DNA of 64,000 nt. Source: Brevipalpus yothersi (lineage: Eukaryota > Arthropoda > Arachnida > Trombidiformes > Tenuipalpidae). Both the position numbers and the translations under genes were made by a program. Shown piece by piece: positions 21,176-32,613 of the stretch. The notes below the pieces were generated by a model. The model made no database searches, had not been told where the DNA came from, and worked only from the letters and a program-made list of their open reading frames with translations. How positions within the stretch are numbered: position 1 is the first letter of the stretch; the number at the start of each line of letters is the position of its first letter. The stretch lies in the NCBI GenBank assembly GCA_003956705.1, contig QZCP01000073.1:23449-87448 (forward strand), given 5' to 3'.

Positions 21176-24100
21176 ATGAAAAAATTGGAACATAAAATTA
21201 AGGCAACATGGCCAGCCGATGAGGCCAGCTTCTTATCCAAAGTTTTCTTTACGTAAGTTTTACTATGGTTTTTGATTGTTTTTCAGTTCTAATGAATTTA
21301 TTTTCCTTTTCAGATGGGTATACTCACTTTTTCGACTTGGTCGTCAGCGACCTTTAAGTCCCGATGATTTGTATCAATGTAGCCGCGAAGATAATTGTGA
21401 AGAATGGGCTAAAAAGCTTCAAATGTAAGCAAAAAGTTTGAAAAGTGTTCAGTAGGTTCGACAAATGTCTACTGAAGAGAAAAACTCATTGATTTGGAAA
21501 ATTTTCTCATGATTTGGGAGACTTATAACAGCAATTTTAGCATTAGAGGACAAAATGTAGCAAAAAATTCATGAGAAATTTTTCATTTTCCCAGAACATG
21601 GCAGAAAGAACTGCTGAAAAAGAAACCTAGTCTTCCATGGGCTGTTCTTCGAACATTTGCTAGTAGATACATGGTAATACACATCACTTTTGGAATTTAT
21701 CATGTAAGTTATTGAAACTCGAGTATAGTGCTTTCTGTGTTGGAGTTTTTCTGATACCATTTTGACGTAAATTCAGAAACTTTTCTTACCAATCGCGCAA
21801 ACATTTTTTCTTGGTTGGATTCTGGACTTTTTGGGTGGAAAATTGAAAGACGAGAGACTAGCTTGCTACTCTTTGATTGGTTTCTGTTTCTGTGCCTTCA
21901 ATTATTCGTTATTATTGCATCCACTCTTTTATAAATTGTTCCGTTATGCACAATTAATACGAGTTTCAGTTCAGAAATTGATCATGGACAAGTTACTTCG
22001 GACATCGACGTCCGCTCTACACGCTGGAAACGGAGTGCAGCTGATTAATTTGGTTAGCAATGATGTCAGTCGATTTGATCTGGTAAGTGTTGGCAAAATT
22101 TGGAATTCCACAATCTCCTCAGCCATTCTAAAAGTTTTTTTTTCAATCACAGGCATCAGTTTTATCGAATGATCTGATCATAGCACCTTTTCAAACACTA
22201 ATTATTTCCATTATATTGTGGAATATGTTGGGTTATGCCTACCTGGTTGGTGTAGCCGTTATTTTAATATATGTACTATTGCAAAGCTATCTTGGTCCAA
22301 AATCTGGTGAAATTCGTGGGAAAACAGCAGAAGTAACCGATAAGAGGATAAATTTGATGAGTCAATTGATCAATGGCATTAAGGTTGTTAAAATGTATTC
22401 TTGGGAGAAATCATTTGCCAACAAGATGGATACCATTAGAAAGTGAGTGGAACGCTCATGATTCTCTATTGGAACTGTTTCCATTAACTTAATACAAAAT
22501 TTCTTCTAGAAAAGAGGCCAGGAATATTCGAAAAGCATGTTTGATTTGGGCAGTTAATTTATCTCTCGGGTTCATCACTACTAGGATCATTTTATTCTTA
22601 TGCTTAGTAACTTACATACTTTTGGGACATGAGCTTGATCCAAAAACAGTTTTCGTTACAATAGCTCTCTTGAACATCATGCGAAACACAGTAACAATAT
22701 ATTCAGCTCAAGGAGCCACAGCTTTATTTGAATCTTATGCATCATTGATCAGAATCCAGGTAAGTGGCAGATTGATTGAATAAATTTGGACCCTTAAAAC
22801 TTTAAATTTGCCGATTTGTTTTGAAGAAATTTTTGACTTTGGAAGATGTGGAACGATCGTCAAATCATGACCAGGAATCAGACGGGAAGATTGAGATAAC
22901 CAATATGAGCTCTTATTGGGACATGGATTGCAAAGAATCTTGTTTGGAAAATATTTCCCTTGATCTTTTACCTGGTCAGCTTCTAACGGTTGTTGGCTCT
23001 GTAGGAAGTGGAAAAACATCGCTTCTCCTGTCCTTCCTCCGAGAAATTCACACAAAATCAGATCAGATGCTGATTAACGGTAAACTATCATACGCATCCC
23101 AAGAGCCATGGATTCTGAACACCAGCATTCGAGAGAATATTCTTTTCGGCAAGCCGTATGAAGAAGATCGATACAAAAAAGTTCTGTCAGCTACAACACT
23201 TGATCGAGATATAAAAATTCTTCATTATGGAGACTTGACTTTAGCTGGTGAAAGAGGAGTAGCCCTGAGCGGAGGTCAGAGGGCACGTCTTGCATTGGCT
23301 CGGTGAGTTATAATTTTCTATGTGTATGAACAGAATTCATGATGCATAGAGATAATTGTACTTACAGAGCAATCTATCATGAAGCTGATATTTACTTATT
23401 GGACGATCCATTGAGTGCAGTTGATGCTCAAGTTGCTGGACAAATATTTGAAAGGTGAGTTCGTGGAAATGTCTCGAATTGTTCTGAAAATTTATCGATA
23501 TTTTTATTATTTCAATTTTCAGGTGTATTAAAGAGTTCTTGAAGTCCAAAATTGTAATTTTAGTCACTCATCAGCTCCAATTTCTTTCGAAGTCAAATAA
23601 AATCTTATTCCTGGATCAGAAACATGGGAAACTTTTCTCATCTCTGGACGATTTCCTCAAAAGTGGAGCTGAGGTGGTCAGTTCGATTACTCATGATGAT
23701 ACACCGAAAAGCGATAAAAAGTCTAATCCAGATACCAAAGCAGAAGTGTGTAAAGTTGAACCATTAACACCAAGAAAATTATCTATCAGAAATCGACGGA
23801 AATCATCATTTGCACGAAAATATTCAACTGTTTCAAGAGCATCGATTATGACTGACTTAGATCCTGGGTTTGATCTTGAAATCGAGGAACAAGAACCAGA
23901 ATTGGTTGAGGAAAAAGGACAATCTGGTACTGTTTCTGGTAAAACTTATTGGCAATACTTCAAAGCTGGTGCTGGACTTGGGTTTGGGTTTCTGGTGCTC
24001 CTGGTTAACCTTATTGCTCAAATCTTATTCAGTTTTAATGATATGTGGCTAGCTCATTGGACTAATAGCTTATCCAAAAACCAAATCGAATCAATCGAAG

Positions 24101-26171
24101 ATGATTTTCAAGTGATCACAAATACTAACATCTCCTATGTGATTCGAGAATCTAGCTTTTTCGACATTCTTTCAACTTCAGATACTACATCGAATGTAGT
24201 CATTTATTGTGCATTGGTTCTAGGACTTTTCATTGCAACGCTACTAAGAGCTGCTATGTTTTTTCAAATGAGTTTTCGAGCCTCAATCAATTTACATAAC
24301 CTAATTTTCTACAGAATTTTACGGTGTCCCATGCAAATGTTTGAGGAGAATCCTGTTGGTGAGTTTTGCATAGATTTTCACAATATAAAACTACAAATAA
24401 ATCAACTAATGAGGGATGATTAATTTTTTTCCATATTCATCCACCAAAAAGGTCGTATTTTGAATAGATTTTCAAGAGATCTTGGAATTGTGGATGAGCA
24501 ACTACCAATATTGGCTTTCGACCAGGTTATGGTGAGTATCATTCCAAAATTGTACAGGTAAAATCAATATATGTATCAACATAATAGTAATTTATCTCAT
24601 CTCAAGAACGGACTTGTGTGTCTAAGTGTTCTGGTGGTAGTTTCGACAGTATCATGGTACATGTTGATCCCGGCTTTTGTATTACTTGGTCTTATTCTAA
24701 CGATTAGAACAAAGGTAGCACCCGCTATTCAGGACTTGAAACGTATCGAATCTATTGGTTAGTCTTTTCAAAAATATTAATCATGTTTGAATTAACCATC
24801 AAAGCTTCCCACTTTCTAGTTCGAAGTCCCGTATATTCCCACTTCACAGATACAGCCGATGGTTTGGCTATCATAAGAACTTTCGAAGTGGAAGATCTAT
24901 TCCAAGAGAAATTGATCGAGAAACTCGATTCTCATACATCAGCATGGAATTTTTTGATAGCCAGTTCAAGAAGCTTGGGTGTGATGATCGATTGGTTGAC
25001 AATTCCTTATATTTGTGGAACTACAGTTTTATTGACTGTTCTATCGGTAACATCTTCATGGCTTCCACCGGGAAGCGCGGGTCTTGCTCTGTCCCAGGTT
25101 CTTTTGCTAACTCAATTACTCCAATGGACTGTTCGAGAATCTGTTGAGGTTGAGGCCTACATGACTAGTGTGGAAAGGGTATTAGAATATACGAAATTGG
25201 ATATAGAGCCTGAGCCCACCTCATACGCTAGACCACCAGTTAGTTGGCCAGAAAAAGGAATTATCAAGTTCCAGAAAGTTTCCATGAAATATCCATCAGC
25301 TCCAAAGCCGTCTTTGAGTGATATTTCGATTGAAATTGGAGCTGGTGAAAAGATTGGTGTTGTTGGTCGAACTGGAGCTGGTAAAAGTTCACTTCTATCA
25401 TGTTTGTTCCGCCTTGTTGAGCCAGAAGGTGTACTTGAAATTGATGGAGTTGACATCAAAAATATTGGCTTGGAAGATCTTCGTCGAAAAATATCCATCA
25501 TTCCACAAGAGCCTGTGATATTTTCGGGTACTATTCGATCCAATCTAGATCCTTTCAATGAACACAAGGATGCTGATCTGTGGGAAGCTCTAGAAGATGT
25601 CCAGTTAAAAGAGAAAGTGTCTGAACTTAGTGGTGATCTTGAACATGAAATTCGAGAAGGAGGAGATAATTTCAGTGTTGGTCAAAGGCAACTCATATGT
25701 TTGGCAAGAGCCTTACTACGAAATAATAAGATTCTAGTGATTGATGAGGCAACTGCCAATGTTGACCAGAATACTGACCACTTGATTCAACAAACTATCC
25801 GAACAAAGTTTTCCGATTGTACAGTCTTGACAATCGCTCATCGATTGAATACAATAATTGATTTCGATCGGATTCTCGTAAGCAACCTGATGTGTTTCCA
25901 TGACATTTTTTTCTCTCATCAATGAAACGATGAATTCATATCATCTCTTAATCTGAATTTCCAGGTTTTGGACGCTGGACGAGTGGTCGAATTTGATGAG
26001 CCCCATATCCTATTGGAGAGAACTGAATCTGTTTTCTCAGATTTGGTCAGCAAAACTGGCCGAGCAATGTCCCAGAAGCTTATCAACTTAGCCAAGGAAG
26101 CATATAATAAGAAGCGTGTGATATCAGATTGTTATCAGAAGTTTGAGAAAGTTAATTCCTCTGAACTTTGA
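21176..26171 (+). CDS. ABCC4/MRP4-type full ABC transporter, copy B
   Basis: Thirteen exons: 21176-21252, 21314-21424, 21595-21703, 21777-22082, 22153-22442, 22510-22759, 22827-23302, 23368-23454, 23523-24358, 24452-24531, 24607-24757, 24820-25877 and 25965-26171; 1345 residues. It starts MKKLEHKIKATWPADEASF. TMD1 carries LRTSTSALHAGNGVQLINLV and LINGIKVVKMYSWEKSF. NBD1 has GSVGSGKTS, LSGGQRARLALAR and a Walker B with DD. The linker is basic and Ser-rich (RNRRKSS, possible kinase site). NBD2 has GRTGAGKSS, FSVGQRQLICLARALL and VIDEATANVD. Closest relative in the window is copy D: same exon plan and long almost identical tracts. Probable plasma-membrane exporter of organic anions; substrate not predictable from sequence. 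Confidence 0.95.
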
Positions 26172-26891
26172 AAATTGAATCCATAAAGCTGTGTATTTAA
26201 TTATCAGATTATCTATCACCTTTCAGCGTTGAATGATTGTTTGCTACTTTCGACTTTTTAGTGAGATTTTCGGTTAAGGAGAATTCAATCATATTGATAT
26301 TGAACTGTGATTTTGCTGGATGAATTCATCCATTCATCTGTAGAAAAATACGTCTAATCATGATTGGAAAAATCTGTTCAAGTTTCCAGAAAACCTCTCT
26401 TGATTAAATGTTCTTTCCACCAAAAAGTTGGAATAAAAATATTATGTCATATTAACTTGGATGGAGCAAAAAATCTGCTACATTACATCTCATAATTTTG
26501 TTTATTCAATCAAAAATTCACCGATGGACATGAACAATGATAAATCATTGCTTCTGATATGATACGGTGATATCTATTGTATTTCTTTTGTGCCTTAAAA
26601 CTACCATTTTTAACAATTATTTTTCCTATCATCCACTGATCTTCAGCATTCATTTTTCAAGCTTACTCGATTCCTAGCACGCACCAAAGAATTTTCCATT
26701 TCGAGCTGGATCAATCTAGTTCCAAATGGAAAATAAACCCTAGAACGACGCTCAGCAAATAGAAAAAATTCTGACCGAGAACTTTTTGATCAGTATAAAT
26801 CGAGAAGTAGTTCATAATTTTTCTTCCTCTTTTGATGATACCGAAATATTCTAATTACAATTGATTCAAGTGCTTTTCATGAGTGTTGAGA
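26172..26891. other. Intergenic region, ABCC-B to ABCC-C
   Basis: AT-rich spacer of 0.7 kb. A stretch at about 26660-26700 (around ATTCCTAGCACG) is similar to DNA upstream of ABCC-E at about 39140-39170, consistent with block duplication. No gene seen. Confidence 0.55.
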
Positions 26892-29800
26892 ATGTCCGAC
26901 AAAAAGTTCCAAAATGAATGGCCTGCAGATGAAGCTAGTTTTGTATCCAAATTATTTTTCACGTAAGTTGATTTTGTGTGACTATCATAATGAGCTCAGC
27001 TATATTGATTCTGCATATTATCATGAATTTTGAACACACAGCTGGACATGGCCTCTGTTTCGTTTGGCTGGACAGAGAACTTTGACTCCAGATGATCTTT
27101 ATCGATGCAGTAAAAGTGATGAGACCACCTTGTGGAGTGATAAATTGAAGAGGTTTGTAGGTTGAACTATTGAACTACACAACTATTGGAATGGATTACA
27201 TTCTCTATCAGAAAATGGGAATCGGAATTGAAGAACAAAAAGAAACCAAGCCTTTTTTGGGCAGTAATGCTCACTTTTGGACCGAAACTTCTTCTGATAT
27301 TCCTTACCATAGGGATATATCAGGTTAGTATCAAGATATCATTGACCAGAAGATGATCATCTAGAATTTCCAAAAATTACAGAGGACCATCATACCACTT
27401 GCACAAGCATTTTTTCTTGGAATGATATTGGATTTTTTGAGTGGCAAGATGGAAGATTATCAACTTGGATATCTTTCCATGATTGGATTTTGTCTATGTG
27501 CTGTATCATTGACAATAGCTTATCATTTGCCAAATTATACGATTCTCAAGATGGGTCAAGCTCTTAGAGTTTCAGTACAGAAAATGATGGTTGACAAACT
27601 AATGGCCATTGATTCATCAACTCTACACAATGGCTATGGTGGTCAATTGATCAATCTCATCTCAAATGATGTCAGCAGATTTGATACGGTAATTTTCACA
27701 AATTGTTTTGCCCAATCGTTTGAATGATTCATCTAATTTGATTTCTTTCTAGGCTTTCGATCATTCTACTGGTTTATTTCTATTGCCACTTCAGATCATT
27801 CTAATATCACTTTTACTATGGAATATACTTGGCTATGCATACCTTGTGGGTGTTATTGTGATCATCATTTTTCTATTTCTACAAGCTTATTTGGGACCAA
27901 AATCGGGTAAAGTTCGCGGTGAAACAGCGGCTGTTACCGATCAGCGGATAAGTTTGATGAGTCAAATAATTAACGGAATGAAAGTGATCAAGATGTATAC
28001 ATGGGAAAAGCCATTTGCTGAGATGATGAAGAACGTTCGAAGGTAATCATTCGATATTATTCTACGAGTTACTCGAAAACTTAATTTTCTTCAAAGGAAA
28101 GAAGCCAAGAACATTCGGAAAGCTTGCATGATATGGGCTATCAATCTATCGCTCAGCTTCATACTTACAAGAGTGATTTTATTTTTGTGTCTGATTACCT
28201 ATGTGTTGATGGGAAATGAGTTAACAGCGAAAACTGTGTTTGTGACGATAGCTCTATTGAATATCCTGAAAACTCCGTTGACAAGTAATCTTCCGATAGG
28301 ATTTGCTGCAGTTTGTGAAAGTTATGCTTCTTTGAAAAGAATTCAGGTAAGTAGTGGACATCATTGAGAGATGATATGTAAGTTATGATATGATATGATA
28401 GTTGATTAATCAGTTGCTCTTTGATTTTAAATTTTCTAAATTTGAAGAGGTTTCTTCAACTCGAAGAGATAAGCAAATCTGTGGATAGAAAAAAATCTCT
28501 CTACACAATTCATGAGGATTCAACCAAAAGTGTCGAAATCACCAACATGAACTCATATTGGACCTCTGATTATAAGGAATCTTGCCTCCAAAACATATCA
28601 TTTCAACTCTCACCTGGAGAACTGCTGACTGTTGTCGGTCCTGTTGGAAGTGGAAAGACATCACTTTTACTTTCATTAATGAATGAAATCCATGTGAAAG
28701 CTGATTGTCATGCTATTAATGGAAGATTATCTTATGCTGCTCAAGAACCTTGGATTTTGAACACAAGTATTCGAGAAAATATTCTATTCGGTAAACCATA
28801 TGATGAGGAGAGATATGAGGAGGTTCTCCATGTAACAACACTGGAAAGAGATGTGAAGGTGATCATCTCATTTAAGGAACATCATCAATTGCTCAGCTAA
28901 TTCATTTCAATTAATATACAGATCTGGCAGTATGGAGACAATACATTGGCTGGCGAAAGAGGAGTAGCTCTAAGTGGTGGACAGAGAGCACGTGTTTCTT
29001 TGGCCAGGTAAAGTGTGATTTATTGTTTTGAATTAATCAAATTGTATAAATGTACAATCATTTTAGGGCCATTTACCATGAAGCGGATATATATTTGCTG
29101 GATGATCCTCTCAGTGCTGTGGATGCTCGAGTAGCTAAGCAAATTTTCTCAAAGTAATTGATCCAGTCGTTTCTTTTCGATAAATAATTATGCATTTCTC
29201 ATCATGCAGGTGTATAAAAAACTTTTTAAAGTCTAAAACGGTCATATTGGTCACACATCAGCTACATTTTTTGTCTGGTTCAAGCAAAATATTGATTTTA
29301 GATCAAGGGAAATGTGAAATTTTCGACAGTCTGGATGCTATATTCAAATCGAATACGGATAAGGCATCTCTTCTCAGATTAAGAAAATCAATTACTGATA
29401 GCTCTGAAGTACCAAAATTGAGATCTGAAAGAATGAGAAAACCTTCTCTAGCTGATAATTTGAGAAGAATATCTCTATCCATTCAAGAATCATCTCGTAG
29501 GATGTCCAACTATTCGGTCGGAGGATTATCGATTGTATCAAGAATCTCTTCACTGCCGGAAGCAGATTTTGGAGACATTTCAAATGAACCTGAAATAGTA
29601 GAAGAAGAACAGACATCTGGTTCTGTTGATGGAAAAATATACTGGACATATTTTAGAGCTGGCTCAGGGGTTTTTTCAGCTTTCTCTGCCTTCCTGGTGA
29701 ATATTATCTCTCAGGTTTTGTTCAGTGTCAATGATATGTGGCTTGCCAATTGGACAAACCGTTTATCTGTTCTTCATGAGCTTCCAATAGATTCAATGAT

Positions 29801-31793
29801 CAGTAACGGTAAAAACGATACATTCCCTGAATTCAAATCAAATGTGTGGGATATCGCTCCAGCAACAGATATCACAGCAAATATTTTCATCTACTTTCTG
29901 TTGGTATTTGCGTTCTTTTCAACTACACTTCTTAGAGGTGCATTATTCTTCCAAATGACCTATCGAGCATCGATCACCCTGCATGATACAATATTCAAAA
30001 AGATTCTCAGATCACCTATGCAGATGTTCGAAGAAAATCCAGTCGGTAAGTTCACCGTATTCGCATTCTGAACATCGATAAATAATTTGCATTTTCTCGA
30101 AAAGGACGAATTTTGAACAAATTTTCTAGGGATCTTGGTGTATTGGACGAAACTCTTCCATTTTCTGCGTTTGACGTACTCTTGGTGAGTTTAGTGAGTT
30201 TTTATTCCATGATAGCGCTTATCAACATCTGAATCTTTATCATAGAACGTGCTGGTTTGCCTCAGTGTACTGATAGTTGTGTCAACCGTTTCATGGTATA
30301 TGATAATTCCAGCGATCATCATCATTGGATTAGTAATAACTGCAAGAAATTACTACATTCCAGCAGCTAGAGATGTAAAGCGAATTGAGTGTATCAGTAA
30401 GTTATCAGCAATAGATTTCGAATAAAATCTCTTTAATTTTTCCTTTTAAACAACAGCTAGAAGCCCAGTCTACTCTCATGTTGCCAATACAGTTGATGGT
30501 CTGGTGACAATAAGAACTTTCGGCATGGAAACAGAATTTCAAGAGAAATTCGTTGAAAAGCTTGATGATCATACAGCCACATGGAACATACTTTTAGCTG
30601 TTTCTAGAGGTCTTGGAATATGGATTGAATGGATAACATTGACCTACATTGTTATTACCACTTTTCTTATCCACTTGATGTCAGACTTATTACCAGCTGG
30701 CTCTGCTGGACTGGCTCTATCTCAATTATTGCTGATGATCAATGTTATCCAATGGACTGTGAGAGAATCAGCAAATGCTGAAGCACACATGACGAGTGTT
30801 GAGAGAGTTTTGGAATACACAAAATTGGACACTGAAAATGATCCGTCTGATTGTGTGAGTCCATCTGAACAGTGGCCTGCTAAAGGTGCAATTGAATTCC
30901 GAAATGTTTCCATGAAATATCCAACAGCACCCAAGCCATCTTTGATTGATATATCAATCGCAATTCAAGCTGGTGAAAAGATTGGTGTTGTTGGTCGTAC
31001 TGGAGCGGGAAAAAGTTCTCTTTTATCATGCTTGTTCCGTTTGGTTGAACCGGAAGGTGTAATTGAAATCGATGGTATCGATATTAAGAATATTCCTCTA
31101 GAAAATCTACGAAGCAAAATATCCATCATTCCCCAGGATCCAGTACTGTTTTCGGGTACAATTCGTTTCAATCTTGATCCGTTTGATGAACACAAAGATG
31201 TTGCTCTTTGGGAAACTCTTGATGATGTCCAGCTGAAAGAAGCTGTAGCCGATCTTACAGGTGATCTTGAGCATGAGATTCGAGAAGGAGGAGATAACTT
31301 TAGTGTCGGTCAAAGGCAATTGATTTGTCTGGCAAGAGCCTTACTAAGGAACAATAAAATCTTGGTGATTGATGAAGGAACGGCAAATGTTGACCACAAA
31401 ACAGATCATCTGATACAGCAAACTATCAGGACAAAGTTTGCTGATTGTACAGTTCTTACCATTGCCCATCGATTGAATACAATTATCGATTCTGATAGAA
31501 TTCTGGTAAGTGATGATAACTCCATCTTTCTCTCCTTCTCTATCATGATTTGCATGCCATGGTTTTGATTCATGATCACAATCTAATTATAGGTTTTGGA
31601 AGCTGGACATGTGGTCGAATTTGATGAACCTTGCATATTACTTGAGAATGACGAGTCACTGTTTTCAAAATTGGTCTCCAAGACTGGACCTTCTATGTCA
31701 CGAGAGCTAATCATCTTAGCAAAACAAGCCTCCGAAAGGAAGCATAACAAAAGCTATGAGCACCCTGAAAATGAAAACTCAATGGAAAACTGA
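26892..31793 (+). CDS. ABCC4/MRP4-type full ABC transporter, copy C
   Basis: Fourteen exons: 26892-26962, 27042-27152, 27212-27323, 27383-27688, 27753-28042, 28097-28346, 28448-28858, 28922-29007, 29067-29153, 29210-30045, 30105-30184, 30246-30396, 30457-31505 and 31593-31793; 1346 residues. It starts MSDKKFQNEWPADEASF. NBD1 is split by an extra intron (28859-28921) after LERDVK, shared only with copy E. NBD1 has GPVGSGKTS, LSGGQRARVSLAR and LLDDPLSAVD. NBD2 has GRTGAGKSS, FSVGQRQ and VIDEGTANVD, where Gly replaces the Ala right after the catalytic Glu, as in E only. A poly(A) signal AATAAA lies at 31937-31942. Same transporter type as the other copies; substrate unknown. Confidence 0.95.
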
Positions 31794-32613
31794 AATAATG
31801 AAAGTTCAGTAAATTAATACATACTGTACGATTATATCGAAGCAAATCATGAGGCTCTGAAGAATAGTATTTATCATACTTTATGCATTCTTTTCCGAAT
31901 CTAAAATGAACACATGGCAAGAAAATGCTTAATTTCAATAAACTGGAGACCTTTTGTCAATTTTCATGAATCGATGACCTAATCAGACAGACGCTCAAAT
32001 CATTTAAAAGGCATCCCGATCATTCCCATAATTGGCCAAAAAATCCTCAAACATTTCATTTAATGCTCAAATTTTCGAGCGATCATATCTTCCAACCTCG
32101 AAAGCGGTTGAATTCTGGTTGATTGTCTGAAATCAAAGTTTATAGTTTATGCTAAGGTCTTGTTTGAAAAGTGATTATCTACATCACTCAAAAATCTTTC
32201 AACAAATAATATTATTTCATTTCAGAATGCCGGGAAATTGCAAATCATTCCGATTGATGAAGCTCTATTCACCTCAATGCTCGAAGTTTTTTTCCCTTCC
32301 AAACAATCTCATCGATTGTTCTTCAGATCAATGAATATCCGAAGTGAACCGGATAATGGGTTTTAATTAGGAAACAAGATGTTTGAGCTGTCAATCTTTG
32401 AACACCGTTCTATAGTGGAGGCATCAATTTGCCATCATTTAGGATAATGCTAAATGTCTTCGAATTAATTCTCCAGATCAGATTTCATAGAGTATTGAAG
32501 GATGATATCTATTCGAAAGAAGATCGAAAGATGATTCACTTTCAGTTTAGATTTTATTAGGTGTGATGACCAAGTTGATTATTGTGAAATTATTGTGAAT
32601 GTGATTATTGAAA
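31794..32613. other. Intergenic region, ABCC-C to ABCC-D
   Basis: Holds the ABCC-C 3' UTR with AATAAA at 31937-31942. From about 32230 it has sequence similar to the DNA upstream of ABCC-B, including the context of the start codon (GAAAATGAAAAAATT). No gene seen. Confidence 0.6.

Noticed and set aside
25157..25567. Long antisense frames opposite NBD2 (also at 36616-37062, 30965-31195, 43345-43674, 51587-51859)
   Set aside because: They are shadows of the conserved NBD2 coding strand, recurring in every ABCC copy, with no protein family match.
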